In this document: positions 1 through 8,594 of the stretch, piece after piece
How positions within the stretch are numbered: the first letter of the stretch is position 1
Layout of the letters: the number at the start of each line of letters is the position of its first letter
NCBI GenBank assembly: GCA_029213025.1
Contig: JARGOZ010000010.1
Location: forward strand, 1 to 64,000
Source of the DNA: Verrucomicrobiales bacterium
Lineage (GTDB): Bacteria > Verrucomicrobiota > Verrucomicrobiia > Verrucomicrobiales > DEV007
Direction of reading: 5' to 3'
DNA length: 64,000 nucleotides
Notes under the pieces: generated by a model
What the model was told of the DNA's origin: nothing
What the model saw: the letters and a program-made list of their open reading frames with translations, nothing else
Databases searched by the model: none
Translations under genes and position numbers: made by a program

Positions 1-115
1 AGAGATTGACAGATCGAATCCCCTTGTACCCAAAGTTCCACATGAACTTCATGAGGTGACGTTTATCGACGCTGGCGAAGGTGCGCGCACCGTATTGGAT
101 ACTGGGAATAATCAT
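1..115 (-). CDS. N-terminus of an unidentified protein, possibly radical SAM (cut by left edge)
   Basis: An open frame starts at the ATG at 115 and runs off the window after 38 codons. It begins only 2 bases after the stop of the upstream aldolase gene, so the two are probably co-transcribed. The visible peptide opens MIIPSIQYGARTF and contains KFMWNFGYKGIRS. From memory, this resembles the short leader before the CxxxCxxC cluster in some radical SAM/SPASM proteins of PVC bacteria. That cluster would lie outside the window, so the identification is a guess. What is solid is the open frame, the ATG start and the tight spacing. Confidence 0.55.
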   Translation of the reverse strand, partial: MIIPSIQYGARTFASVDKRHLMKFMWNFGYKGIRSVNL

Positions 116-117
116 GG

Positions 118-888
118 TCAGGAAAGTAATTTGAGGGAGGACTCGACGCTGTCGCCACCGTGAACAATGGCACTCAGTGCCCGGGCGATGGCTTTCGGAT
201 TCTTATGTTGCCATACGTTCCGACCAACAGCAATTCCCGACGCGCCCGCATCCACGGCCTTTTTCACCATCGTGAGAAGAGCGGAATCATCTCCCGACGC
301 AGCTCCGCCAAGCACAATTACCGGAACAAAACAGGCGTCGACGATCTTTTTGAAATCATCCACGGTTCCGTTTGTCGGAAACGCTGTTTTCACCACGTCA
401 GCACCCAGTTCTGCTGCGGCCCGAACGGCGAATCCGATGTTTTCCGGTGTGTAATCGTCGGGTCGTCCAATTCCGAAGGGTAGAGTTTCGAGAATAACCG
501 GGATGTCGGCGTCCAGGCTGTCGCCGATCAGCTCCGCTGCTTCGCGAAAGATTTCCACTTCGTTGCGGTGGTGGGTGTAGAGCATGTTCATCACCGCGTT
601 GGCTCCGATTAGTTCGGCGTGCTCCGCATCGAAAATCCGGTAGGCTCCTTCGTCATCGTTGTCTCCGTAGACCGGTTTGTAGCAGTCGGTGCGGAGACAG
701 AGTCCTTTGTCTTCGAGGAGATCGTGAGCGGCGAGAGCGACGCCCATATTCACGACAAATCCATCAACATGCGGGCTGGTTTCCTCGATTAATCCGAGCG
801 GATCTTCCATACCCGGAACCGGGATTGCCGTTCCGTGATCGATGGGTAAAATCACCGTTTTGCCGTCGGACCCGAAAAAGCGGTCCAT
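118..888 (-). CDS. Class I fructose-bisphosphate aldolase-like protein (FbaB/LsrF/DeoC-type)
   Basis: This is a TIM-barrel Schiff-base aldolase. It has the family opening GKTVILPIDHG, the likely Schiff-base lysine in GADVVKTAFP (about K167) and the phosphate-binding end strands VIVLGGA and GASGIAVGRNVWQ. Archaeal-type class I aldolases and LsrF-type thiolases share this layout, and the substrate cannot be fixed from sequence. The frame is open to a TTG at 945, but I chose the ATG at 888. A GAGGAA motif lies just upstream of it, and the protein then begins MDRFFG, as homologues do. An ATG pair at 904-909 is the alternative. At about 256 residues the length is normal. It is followed 2 bases later by the partial gene at the left edge. 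Confidence 0.8.
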   Translation of the reverse strand: MDRFFGSDGKTVILPIDHGTAIPVPGMEDPLGLIEETSPHVDGFVVNMGVALAAHDLLEDKGLCLRTDCYKPVYGDNDDEGAYRIFDAEHAELIGANAVMNMLYTHHRNEVEIFREAAELIGDSLDADIPVILETLPFGIGRPDDYTPENIGFAVRAAAELGADVVKTAFPTNGTVDDFKKIVDACFVPVIVLGGAASGDDSALLTMVKKAVDAGASGIAVGRNVWQHKNPKAIARALSAIVHGGDSVESSLKLLS

Positions 889-963
889 GTTTTCCTCGCG
901 TGTCATCATAATCCCGAAACATCCTGGCAACCGGATAGAAATCAAGGTGCATCAAGGGGAAAG

Positions 964-1422
964 TTAGTCGTGGGGAGCGGGGTCAGATTGTAGTTCATTC
1001 TTGAGGCGATTGCTCATCCAGACGGCAAACGGGTCTTCACCAAAATGATCTACACAGGAAAGGGACCGTTCAAGTTCACCGAATTCGGTTTCCACAGCCT
1101 CGAAGCGCTTGAAGGAATCGTTGTATTGCTTCGTTGCGATGTCGAGACTGTTGGCGGAGTGTCTGATCGATACGAGTTTTCGAGTTCTGTCTGCGAGGGC
1201 GTTGCTGTGAAATTGGCGAATTTTCTTCAGCTTTTCCTGCGCATATTTGATCTCTGCCTCAACAGCTTCTTTCTCGCGGGTTACTTGAACGGCCAGGATC
1301 CGCTGTTGTTCCCGTGCCCAAATCCCGTTGCCGATCAATAGGCCGACAACAATACAAATCACCGAAAGCATGAGAAACACTTTCATAATATATTCTATCT
1401 TACGGAAGCCACGCTTAGTCAA
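964..1422 (-). CDS. Small membrane-anchored coiled-coil protein, unknown function
   Basis: I do not recognise a family. The protein has one hydrophobic segment near the N-terminus (VFLMLSVICIVVGLLIGNGIW). A charged, Lys/Glu-rich stretch of about 90 residues follows and probably forms a coiled coil outside the membrane. The frame can start at a TTG at 1422, which has AAGGAG close upstream, or at the ATG at 1386 immediately before the hydrophobic segment; the ATG has no clear ribosome-binding site. It lies upstream of the aldolase gene on the same strand and may share its promoter. It could be a structural or division-related anchor, but nothing in the sequence proves a role. Confidence 0.6.
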   Translation of the reverse strand: MTKRGFRKIEYIMKVFLMLSVICIVVGLLIGNGIWAREQQRILAVQVTREKEAVEAEIKYAQEKLKKIRQFHSNALADRTRKLVSIRHSANSLDIATKQYNDSFKRFEAVETEFGELERSLSCVDHFGEDPFAVWMSNRLKNELQSDPAPHD

Positions 1423-1466
1423 TTGCTCCTTGCCTTATTCGATCATGGAACGATGTAAGCTTTTTG

Positions 1467-2765
1467 ATGAGTAACAATGTCACATTTTTGAAAGGAAATC
1501 CCCGTGCCTGCGCCCTCGAGTGCCTCCATGACTGGGAGAACTCGACGACTTATGCTCATGAAATTTTTGGCTATCAGGCGGATCGATACGAATTGAAGCC
1601 GGTAGACCGGGGGCTCGCCAAAGAACTGCTTTTTGGAACGCTCCGCCATCTCAGCTTTCTCGATAAAATCATCGATGAGTTGAGAAAGAAAGGTTCCCTG
1701 AAAATGTCGGCGCGCTGCCTCCTTCGTCTCGGGGTATATCAGATTTTTCAGACGAAAATCGCTGATCACGCAGCGGTTCACGAAACCGTTAACCTGGCAC
1801 GTAAACATGAGCGCCCCCTCGTAAATGCAATTTTGCGAAATGCGATTCGTCAGCAGGAAAATTTCGTCGGGAAATCTAAAAACTGGACTCCGGCGGAACG
1901 CTATTCACACCCTGCGTTTCTGATCGAGCGGTGGACCGCTGAATTCGGCGAAGATACCGCAGCGGCTCTTTGCGAATGGAACAATACGCCACCTCCCGTT
2001 TATGCCCGAATTCATGATGAAGAAGGCTACCACGAGCGACTTAACAGGGTACAGTCTGAAACGGTACAGGGTACAGTCGGGGATTCAACAGGGTACAGTC
2101 CGGAGCCGGTTGCCGGTTTTCCGGAGTTTATCAAACTGCCTTCAGGTCCGCTGCCTACGGAGTGGATCGAGTCGGGAACGATTTATATTCAGGATCCGAG
2201 CACCTCACTCGCCTGTTGGCTGCTGGCTCCACAACCGGATGAACTCATTCTCGATACCTGCGCCGCCCCGGGCGGAAAAACGATCCAGCTGGCGTCGATG
2301 GCACCGGCGGGGACGAAAATCATTGCCACTGATTCAAATCCGAAGCGAATCGAAAGGATGGAGGAAAACTTCTCGCGGATGCAGATCGAAGGAGTCACAA
2401 CCCGCGAGGTGGACTGGACCCGGCCGAGCCAAAAGCAATTGACTGAATTACCGAGATTTGACGCGATTTTACTCGATGTTCCCTGCTCAAATACCGGTGT
2501 GATGCGACGGAGGGTTGATGTTCGCTGGCGGCTCCGCCCGTCGGATTTTGCGGAACTGGCTGCTCTACAGCTGAAAATCCTGAAAAATGCGATGCGGGTT
2601 CTCAAGCCGGATGGCCGGATCGTTTACAGCACCTGTTCGATCGATCCGGAAGAAAACCGTAAGCTGGTGGAAAGCTGTGGTCTAAAGATTGTGGAAATTC
2701 GGGAAACAGTTCCGTGGAAAGACGGCGTCGACGGCGCTTTCACCGTGTTGCTGCGCCCGCATTAA
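1467..2765 (+). CDS. rsmB: 16S rRNA (cytosine(967)-C5)-methyltransferase RsmB
   Basis: SAM-dependent m5C methyltransferase of the RsmB/NOL1/NOP2/Sun family, acting on 16S rRNA C967. Residues about 1-135 form the NusB-like RNA-binding domain. The Rossmann methyltransferase domain holds the SAM loop DTCAAPGGKT (about 262-271), the motif IV cysteine in DVPCSNTGV (C340) and the motif VI cysteine in YSTCSIDPEEN (C390). Both cysteines needed for catalysis and product release are present. At 432 residues the length is normal for the family. The oddity is an in-frame array of three 22-bp repeats at about residues 193-212, between the NusB and catalytic parts. It reads NRVQS, VQGTVG and STGYS. The ATG at 1467 is preceded in frame by a TTG at 1464; neither has a strong Shine-Dalgarno. 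Confidence 0.92.
   Translation: MSNNVTFLKGNPRACALECLHDWENSTTYAHEIFGYQADRYELKPVDRGLAKELLFGTLRHLSFLDKIIDELRKKGSLKMSARCLLRLGVYQIFQTKIADHAAVHETVNLARKHERPLVNAILRNAIRQQENFVGKSKNWTPAERYSHPAFLIERWTAEFGEDTAAALCEWNNTPPPVYARIHDEEGYHERLNRVQSETVQGTVGDSTGYSPEPVAGFPEFIKLPSGPLPTEWIESGTIYIQDPSTSLACWLLAPQPDELILDTCAAPGGKTIQLASMAPAGTKIIATDSNPKRIERMEENFSRMQIEGVTTREVDWTRPSQKQLTELPRFDAILLDVPCSNTGVMRRRVDVRWRLRPSDFAELAALQLKILKNAMRVLKPDGRIVYSTCSIDPEENRKLVESCGLKIVEIRETVPWKDGVDGAFTVLLRPH
2042..2100 (+). repeat. 22-bp tandem array, three copies, inside rsmB
   Basis: The core ACAGGGTACAGT starts at 2044, 2066 and 2088, exactly 22 bp apart, with about 9-10 variable bases between cores. The third copy carries the fuller left flank GATTCA. 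The three copies are read in three different frames by the rsmB coding sequence. A block of three units is 66 bp, so it preserves the frame. The same family occurs at 14476, 26783, 35783, 42206 and 53781. Confidence 0.95.
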
Positions 2766-2819
2766 GCTTGCGAAAAAAGCTGTATTGCCTATTCTGTAAG
2801 GAACCATTTTTATCGTCTC

Positions 2820-4268
2820 ATGAAGTCAGCAGCCCTTGGTATTTTCACCCTTAGCGCCGTGATTATTTTCACGTTTACTCTCGGTTTCGTCTGGACCGGA
2901 AGCGCCGGAGTCAAATACGCGAGAGTCGATATGAAAGGCGATCGATCCACAGCCGTGGTGATGGAGGAATACCGGAAATCACTGCAGCCCGAGGCAACTG
3001 ATGTGGATCTGGAAAAGATGGATGTTGGCATGGGTGACATGGCAACTGGTGCAATGGGTGGCGGAGGCGACAATACGGTGGTGTGGATCAGCATTCCCGG
3101 ATTCCGTGGGGACTACATCGAGCAGTCAGGTGCTGCCTTTATGAAAAAAATGGCGGAAGAAGGAGCTTCCACCACCAAGATGCGCCCTAACTTTCCAACT
3201 GTGACCTATCAGGGTCATGTAGCCCTCGCTACGGGAACCACGCCGAATGTTCATGGAATCCCCAGTGACCGTTTTCGTGTCGGTGGGCCGGGAACCGAAA
3301 TCGTAAAAGAGCCGATGGATCCCTCTCTTCTGCAGGCAGAACCGATCTGGGAAACAGCCACCCGCCAGGGCATGCCGACTCTGGTTCACGACTGGCCGTT
3401 GTCTCAGAATCAGACAGGGGAGAACAAAGCGGTGTATTTCCTTACCGATTTCGATGCGGAAGCCACAGATGAACAAAGGCTCGACCGACTTTGGACGGCA
3501 TGGACCAGTCATCAGGGGGAAAAGAAGCTCCGCCTGTTGATGTGCCGGCTTGACGACATTCTCAAATCCGGGCAGGTCAACGGGCCGCGTTCGGAGGAAA
3601 CTTATGAGTCGGTGAAAAAGACCGATGCACTGCTCTCTTCATTTGTAGAAAAAGTTAAGGCCGCGTGGCCGAACCTCAGAGGTACCAAAAACGGAAATCT
3701 CGCCTTTCTGATCACAACGGACCACGGCCTCGCCGGAATCGATAAGAACGTCAATATCTCCGAACTACTCGGTCCCGATATCATGAATAATATCGATGTA
3801 GCAGCGCATGATGCGATCGCTCAGATATACTTCAAAAACCTTCCCGAAGGCGCGGCGGAAGCCAATCTGAGGAAAGACCAGATCGATGCGGAGTTGAAAA
3901 AGAGAATTTACTTCCGGACATACAAGCAGGAAGACCTGCCTTCCGACTGGAATTACAGCTCGGCCGGAGGCCGGATTGGTGACCGGGTTCTGGTATTGAA
4001 ATCAGGCTTTGCCTTTTCGGAAGTCAAAGCGGAGGAACCGATCTTTGATCCCAGCGAAGGGGAAGGTTTTTACGGAGGATTTGGTTTCCCGGTAACTGAC
4101 TCGATTAGAATGTCAGGTCAGATCATACTTTGGGGTTACCCTCAGCAGGTTGGATATGGTGATCTGGGGGAGATCGACCAAACTCCTTTCCACGGATCTG
4201 TGTGCAAAATGCTGGGGATTCAGACTTCCGAAAAAGCGAGCGACAAGGTGTTGGACGGGATCAAGTAG
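2820..4268 (+). CDS. Alkaline phosphatase family protein (nucleotide pyrophosphatase/phosphodiesterase type)
   Basis: Exported or membrane-anchored hydrolase of the type I phosphodiesterase/nucleotide pyrophosphatase branch of the alkaline phosphatase superfamily. The N-terminus has a hydrophobic signal or anchor (residues about 3-24). The segment NFPTVTYQGHVALATGTTPNVHGI is the family active-site block, in which a threonine is the likely nucleophile. The later TTDHGLAG supplies metal-binding Asp and His. A Gly/Met-rich linker near residues 62-80 separates anchor and catalytic domain. Members cleave phosphodiester or pyrophosphate bonds in nucleotides or phospholipids, and the substrate is not predictable here. 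It starts 54 bases after rsmB and ends 2 bases before the convergent gene at 4271. Confidence 0.85.
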   Translation: MKSAALGIFTLSAVIIFTFTLGFVWTGSAGVKYARVDMKGDRSTAVVMEEYRKSLQPEATDVDLEKMDVGMGDMATGAMGGGGDNTVVWISIPGFRGDYIEQSGAAFMKKMAEEGASTTKMRPNFPTVTYQGHVALATGTTPNVHGIPSDRFRVGGPGTEIVKEPMDPSLLQAEPIWETATRQGMPTLVHDWPLSQNQTGENKAVYFLTDFDAEATDEQRLDRLWTAWTSHQGEKKLRLLMCRLDDILKSGQVNGPRSEETYESVKKTDALLSSFVEKVKAAWPNLRGTKNGNLAFLITTDHGLAGIDKNVNISELLGPDIMNNIDVAAHDAIAQIYFKNLPEGAAEANLRKDQIDAELKKRIYFRTYKQEDLPSDWNYSSAGGRIGDRVLVLKSGFAFSEVKAEEPIFDPSEGEGFYGGFGFPVTDSIRMSGQIILWGYPQQVGYGDLGEIDQTPFHGSVCKMLGIQTSEKASDKVLDGIK

Positions 4269-4270
4269 CC

Positions 4271-4600
4271 TCAGCCGCGCTTGCGGAAGAGGTAGAGGTT
4301 GTCGGAAGTGACAGCAACGAATTTCCAGCCTTCATTTTCGACAACTTTGATCGTGTAGGGGAGCATGTTAACCTTCAGCATTTCCTCGCGCATTTCGCTG
4401 GGGAACTTAATTTTTCCGGCTTCATCCACCTCGATTCCGTTTTCTTTGGCGAGCTGTCGAAAACCAATTTCGTCCATCTGTTGAGGACCAAGAGCCCTGT
4501 ATTCATAACTGGTAAGATCGACTATGCCCAAAGAAGTGGCGAGATTAACGATACTAACCAAAAGAACGAGGATGAGGAGAGCTAATGTGGCAAATTTCAT
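4271..4600 (-). CDS. Small signal-anchored protein, unknown function (weakly DUF4177-like tail)
   Basis: The protein has 109 residues. It carries an N-terminal hydrophobic anchor (LALLILVLLVSIVNLATSL) and a soluble domain of about 85 residues. The end, GWKFVAVTSDNLYLFRKRG, resembles the Trp-Lys-Phe-Val strand followed by a hydrophobic strand seen in small DUF4177-type proteins. That is only a resemblance. The ATG at 4600 directly precedes the anchor, so the start is reasonable. It is convergent with the phosphodiesterase gene with a 2-base gap. No catalytic residues stand out. Confidence 0.65.
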   Translation of the reverse strand: MKFATLALLILVLLVSIVNLATSLGIVDLTSYEYRALGPQQMDEIGFRQLAKENGIEVDEAGKIKFPSEMREEMLKVNMLPYTIKVVENEGWKFVAVTSDNLYLFRKRG

Positions 4601-4752
4601 ATGTTCTTATTACACGATTGAAACCGATTTTTGTAAACCCTAATCCCCCTTCGTTTTCGCCTAATTTACGCGTGTCACACTCCCTGGATACGGGGCAAAT
4701 TTTGTAAGATTTAGATTTACAAAGTTGGAAAAAATGGCTTTCTTCGCATCCA

Positions 4753-4808
4753 GTGGGTGTTACCCACCAAACCAAGGGAAAGCTGCCGTCAGATATTATG
4801 TCTGGCGG
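4753..4808 (-). terminator. Two hairpins downstream of the M32 carboxypeptidase gene
   Basis: In the 224-base gap 4601-4824 there are two inverted repeats. One, at 4786-4808, has 8-base arms with one imperfect pair and a 7-base loop. The other, at 4753-4767, is GTGGGT-GTT-ACCCAC with perfect arms. They follow the carboxypeptidase stop on the minus strand and may end its transcript. Neither has a good T-run, so this is a weak call. The rest of the gap is AT-rich and must hold the promoter of the 4271-4600 gene; I see no clear -35/-10 pair. Confidence 0.3.
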
Positions 4809-4824
4809 TGGCATTGGCTCTGAA

Positions 4825-6300
4825 TCACAGGTATCTGCTGGTTAAATGGTCGAGGTGTGCCTTCGATGTCACCGGGGAACCAGCCGCTTTCCCGATCAAT
4901 TCACCGGGGCTGTAGAGACTTCCCGGTTGATGTATTTTCTCTCTCATCCACTGCAGAAGCGGAGCGAAATCACCGTTGTCCATCGAGGACCGCACATCCT
5001 CACAGGAACGGGCGGCAGCAACGAGGTGGGAAGCATTCAGGTTGCCGAGAGAGTAGGTCGGAAAATAACCAAAGCCTCCCATGCTCCAGTGAATATCCTG
5101 AAGACATCCATTGGCAAAACTGTCTACCTTCATACCGAAAGATTCTTCAAATTTTTGGTTCCACGCATCCGGGATGTCATCCAGATCCAGGTCGCCGGAA
5201 AAGATGGCCTTTTCTATTTCGTAGCGCAAAATGATGTGCAGATCGTAAGTGACCTCATCAGCTTCGACCCGAATGAATGGTTTCGTCGCCTGATTGCACG
5301 CCCGGGTCATTTCCTCCGGTGTTAGCGAGGCAAGATTGGGAAAAAACTCAGCGGCTTTAGGCAGCCACTTTTCCCAGAATGCGAGGCTTCGGCCAACATG
5401 ATTTTCCCACATGCGCGACTGCGATTCGTGTACACCGAGAGATACCGCCTGGCCGCAGGGCAGACCGTGATCTTCCGCTACAAGCCCCTGATCGTACAGC
5501 CCGTGGCCTGTTTCATGAAGAACCCCGTAGAGAGAACTGCGGAAGTCGGATATGTCGTATCGGGTGGTGAGGCGGGTGTCTTTTGGACCCAGTCCGGTGC
5601 AGAAGGGATGCACTGCGGTATCGATTCGACCGGCATCAAAATCAAATCCAATGGATTCCGCAACGAGGGCGTTAAATGCCGCCTGTTTTTCGATGGGATA
5701 TTCTGCTTCAAGGGCTTGCGGAGAATCATTTTCCTGTTTACAGGCTTTTTCCACCAGCGGGATCAGATCCACTTTGTAATCGGCAAAAACCTGGTCGATC
5801 ATTTCCACTGTTGCTCCCTTTTCGTAGATATCGAGAAGACCGTCGTAGGGATTGTCGGTATATCCCCAGTATCCGACCTGTTCTTTGCAAAGGCTGATCA
5901 ATTCCGAGAGTGGTTGCCGAAACTGGGAAAACTCGGACTTTTCGCGGGCCTCCGCCCAGGCTTCATGAGCGGTTACTTTGGTTTCTGACAGCTTAATGAC
6001 GAGTTCAATAGGAAGACAGGTTTCGCGATCATAATCCCGCCGCCAATCTCTCACATTGGCGCGTTGTTTTTCGTCGAGAGAATTGTCCTGCTCCGCTTCG
6101 CTGATCCAGTCACCCACTTTTTCGGCAGTGAAGCGGTTGTGGACTTCTCCGCTCAACCAGGAAACCTGGGCAGCCCGGTGCGCGACGCCTTTTTTTGCCA
6201 GATTTACCTCCTGATCCCACGACAAAAGTGCCTGAGTATCGTTGAGCAGTTGCAGCTCCCTGCTGAGCTTGACCAAATTTTCGTATGCTTGATTTGCCAT
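4825..6300 (-). CDS. Carboxypeptidase M32 (Taq carboxypeptidase family)
   Basis: Cytoplasmic zinc metallocarboxypeptidase of peptidase family M32, removing C-terminal residues from peptides. It has 491 residues, as expected for the family, and no signal peptide. The zinc-binding HEXXH motif is HETGH at 262-266. The family-specific block HPFCTGLGPKDTRLTTRY lies about 30 residues before it, and ESQSRMWEN follows with the third zinc ligand region. The ATG start at 6300 opens MANQAYENLVKLSREL, which matches the family opening. It is divergent from the NUDIX gene. A housekeeping peptide-turnover role is likely. Confidence 0.95.
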   Translation of the reverse strand: MANQAYENLVKLSRELQLLNDTQALLSWDQEVNLAKKGVAHRAAQVSWLSGEVHNRFTAEKVGDWISEAEQDNSLDEKQRANVRDWRRDYDRETCLPIELVIKLSETKVTAHEAWAEAREKSEFSQFRQPLSELISLCKEQVGYWGYTDNPYDGLLDIYEKGATVEMIDQVFADYKVDLIPLVEKACKQENDSPQALEAEYPIEKQAAFNALVAESIGFDFDAGRIDTAVHPFCTGLGPKDTRLTTRYDISDFRSSLYGVLHETGHGLYDQGLVAEDHGLPCGQAVSLGVHESQSRMWENHVGRSLAFWEKWLPKAAEFFPNLASLTPEEMTRACNQATKPFIRVEADEVTYDLHIILRYEIEKAIFSGDLDLDDIPDAWNQKFEESFGMKVDSFANGCLQDIHWSMGGFGYFPTYSLGNLNASHLVAAARSCEDVRSSMDNGDFAPLLQWMREKIHQPGSLYSPGELIGKAAGSPVTSKAHLDHLTSRYL

Positions 6301-6390
6301 GGTGCAAAATGAGCGTTGGTGTGAATTTCACAAGTCACCGATTCCCGAAACCGTCCATTGAATTTAGCGGATTTTTTACGAAGTTCGGTG

Positions 6391-6945
6391 ATGAGCGACC
6401 CTATCATTCGACACAGTGGTAAGCACCTTGAGTTTCGCGAAACGACAGACGGATGGGAATACGTGATTCGTCCGAATGCCAGGGGCTGCGTGGCGATCTT
6501 TGCGGTGACGGATGATAATCAGCTGGTGCTGACAGAGCAGTTTCGTCCTCCCGTTGAGCGCAATGTGATCGAACTGCCCGCCGGACTTGCCGGCGACATT
6601 CCGCTACAGGAGGATGAGCCGCTCGAGACGGCGGCACGCAGGGAATTGAAGGAAGAAACCGGCTTTGTTGCCAAAAAATGGGAGATGTTGATTGAGGGAC
6701 CTTCCTCAGCCGGTCTAACTACCGAGTTCAACACGATCTTCTGTGCCCGCGAAATGACCAGAGTTGCGCCAGGCGGAGGAACGAGGGATGAAAATATCAA
6801 GGTTCACATTGTCGACCTGAATGATGTCAACACGTGGTGCGGTGACCGGCGGGCGGAAGGGAAACTGGTGGACTTCAAAATTTTCGCCGCTTTGGAAGTT
6901 TTTAAAGTTCGGGAAGGGAAAACTGAAGGCCGTCTCTGGTATTGA
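6391..6945 (+). CDS. NUDIX hydrolase, ADP-ribose pyrophosphatase-like
   Basis: Nucleoside-diphosphate-linked hydrolase of the NUDIX superfamily. The Nudix box runs from the glycine in PAGLAGDI to RRELKEETGF, with the REL..EETG metal-binding core. The strand LTEQFRPPVERNVIELPAG before it is typical of the ADP-sugar pyrophosphatase branch. I chose the ATG at 6391 (MSDPIIRHSG). The frame extends to a TTG at 6358, but homologues start near the ATG. The protein has about 184 residues. It lies between the divergent carboxypeptidase and fabG and is not obviously linked to either. ADP-ribose or another sugar nucleotide is the likely substrate. Confidence 0.88.
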   Translation: MSDPIIRHSGKHLEFRETTDGWEYVIRPNARGCVAIFAVTDDNQLVLTEQFRPPVERNVIELPAGLAGDIPLQEDEPLETAARRELKEETGFVAKKWEMLIEGPSSAGLTTEFNTIFCAREMTRVAPGGGTRDENIKVHIVDLNDVNTWCGDRRAEGKLVDFKIFAALEVFKVREGKTEGRLWY

Positions 6946-7010
6946 GCCGGAGCAGGGGAGAAGGACCAATTTTTCCTTGCGATATGCTTCATGACGGTTG
7001 AATAACCGCG

Positions 7011-7757
7011 ATGAGCGAGTTTCAAGATCGAGTAGTTGTCGTGACCGGATCCGGAAGGGGGATCGGTAAGGCTATCGCAAAAATGTTTGTCGAAAAAGGG
7101 GCGAAGGTCGCCGTGGTGAGTCGTACAGAAAAAAATTCCAGCGAAACAGCATCTGAATTAAACAGCCTTGGTACCGGCGAAGCGAAAGGCTATGCCGTGG
7201 ATATCTCCGATTACAACTCGGTGGAAGCTTTTGGCAAGCAGGTGGCATCGGATCTCGGGGTGGTAAGCATTCTGGTGAACAATGCAGGCGTTACCCGTGA
7301 CGGTCTCGCTCTGCGGATGAGCGAAGAGGACTGGGATACTGTTCTCGATACCAATTTAAAAGGTGCATTCAATGCCGTGAAAGCATTCCAGAGAGGTATG
7401 TTGAAGCAACCCAACGCCCGCATCATCAATATCAGTTCAGTGATTGGACTTACCGGTAATGCCGGGCAGTCAAACTACGCAGCCAGCAAGGCCGGTTTGA
7501 TTGGCTATACCAAAGCGCTCGCCAAAGAGTTTGCCGGGCGAAAAGTGTGCGTCAACGCAATTGCCCCTGGCTTCATTGTCACGGATATGACCGGCGAACT
7601 TACCGAAGACATGCAAAAGGAAGTTATGGGTGCGATCCCTCTCGGCTTCTTTGGCGACACTTCCGACATTGCCAATGCCGTGGAATTTTTAGCCAGCGAC
7701 AAGGCCCGCTACATTACCGGTCAGGTTCTGACGGTTGATGGCGGCATGGTCATGTAG
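7011..7757 (+). CDS. fabG: 3-oxoacyl-[acyl-carrier-protein] reductase
   Basis: NADPH-dependent short-chain dehydrogenase of type II fatty-acid synthesis that reduces 3-oxoacyl-ACP. It shows the cofactor loop VTGSGRGIGKAIA, the NNAG motif (ILVNNAGVTRDGL), the catalytic serine in INISSVIG, the YAASKAG tyrosine-lysine pair and the C-terminal TGQVLTVDGGM. The 248-residue length and VTRDGL after NNAG are characteristic of FabG rather than a general dehydrogenase. It is not beside fabD/fabF/acpP here. The next gene, cysQ, begins 2 bases after its stop, so the two are co-transcribed. Confidence 0.93.
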   Translation: MSEFQDRVVVVTGSGRGIGKAIAKMFVEKGAKVAVVSRTEKNSSETASELNSLGTGEAKGYAVDISDYNSVEAFGKQVASDLGVVSILVNNAGVTRDGLALRMSEEDWDTVLDTNLKGAFNAVKAFQRGMLKQPNARIINISSVIGLTGNAGQSNYAASKAGLIGYTKALAKEFAGRKVCVNAIAPGFIVTDMTGELTEDMQKEVMGAIPLGFFGDTSDIANAVEFLASDKARYITGQVLTVDGGMVM

Positions 7758-7759
7758 TT

Positions 7760-8536
7760 ATGATCAATCAAATTGATATTGAGGCGGTCAAAAAGATCGC
7801 CCGCGACGCCGGTGATGAAATTCTGACCGTTTACGGGACGGAGTTTGAGGTGGATGTAAAAGAGGACAAATCACCTCTCACCGAGGCTGATCGACGGGGG
7901 AATGAGGTTATCGTGAATTCGCTTCAATCTCTCTACCCGGAGATCCCGATCATTTCCGAGGAAACAAAGACGGTAGACTACAGCGAGCGCAAAGACTGGG
8001 AGTATTTCTGGTTGGTTGATCCGCTGGACGGCACCAAGGAATTTATCAAAAGGAACGGCGAATTTACCGTGAATATTGCCCTCGTTCACCGGGATACACC
8101 GGTATTGGGAGTGGTATTTCAACCCGTCGGTGACCGGCTCTTTTGGTCGCAGGAGGGCAAGGGTGCCTGGTTATCGGAAAATGGTTCAGATCCCGTCGAA
8201 CTGAAAGGTGGTGCCCATTATTCCGCGAAATCCAGAGTAACCGTGGTGGCAAGCCGCTCCCATCGAACGCAGGAAGTGGAGGATTTTGTCGAAAAACTGC
8301 GCGACGAAGGAAAAGAAGTGGATTTCCTGTCTGCCGGAAGTTCGCTTAAGCTTTGTCTTGTCGCCCAGGGCAAAGCGGATGTTTACCCGCGATTAGGACC
8401 AACGATGGAATGGGACACCGGAGCCGCTCACGCTATCGCTGTCGAAGCTGGCCGTAAGGTTCTCGCTGCTGATTCCGGAGCTCCTCTCGTGTACAACAAA
8501 GAAAATCTACTGAATCCGTTTTTCTTTGTCGAATAA
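7760..8536 (+). CDS. cysQ: 3'(2'),5'-bisphosphate nucleotidase CysQ
   Basis: Magnesium-dependent phosphatase of the inositol monophosphatase superfamily. CysQ hydrolyses 3'-phosphoadenosine 5'-phosphate, a by-product of sulfate assimilation and sulfotransfer. Metal-binding motifs are present: the glutamate in ISEETK, DPLDGTKEFIKRNGEFTVNIAL and the late WDTGAAHAIAVEAG. The GTKEFI..NGEFTVNIAL block separates CysQ from inositol phosphatases. Length is 258 residues. It is coupled to fabG by a 2-base gap. The PAP-clearing role would fit with the sulfotransferase at 47229, although the two are far apart. Confidence 0.92.
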   Translation: MINQIDIEAVKKIARDAGDEILTVYGTEFEVDVKEDKSPLTEADRRGNEVIVNSLQSLYPEIPIISEETKTVDYSERKDWEYFWLVDPLDGTKEFIKRNGEFTVNIALVHRDTPVLGVVFQPVGDRLFWSQEGKGAWLSENGSDPVELKGGAHYSAKSRVTVVASRSHRTQEVEDFVEKLRDEGKEVDFLSAGSSLKLCLVAQGKADVYPRLGPTMEWDTGAAHAIAVEAGRKVLAADSGAPLVYNKENLLNPFFFVE

Positions 8537-8540
8537 CACA

Positions 8541-8571
8541 AAAAAAGCCGTGCTTTGAAGGGCACGGCTTT
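8541..8571 (-). terminator. Strong bidirectional intrinsic terminator
   Basis: An inverted repeat AAAGCCGTGC ... GCACGGCTTT (8544-8553 with 8562-8571) has an 8-base loop. On the minus strand it is followed by a T-run of seven, giving a classic terminator for the prepilin-like gene. On the plus strand a short T-run serves cysQ. It lies between the two convergent stops. Confidence 0.9.
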
Positions 8572-8594
8572 CCGGTCAGCAGGGTTTCTGACCC

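Noticed and set aside
160-483. 107-residue plus-strand frame opposite the aldolase
   Set aside because: A shadow of the aldolase coding sequence with no family similarity.
4554-4814. 86-residue open frame in the gap after the M32 gene
   Set aside because: It overlaps the 5' end of the anchored protein gene, lies over the hairpins and has no coding character or recognisable motif.
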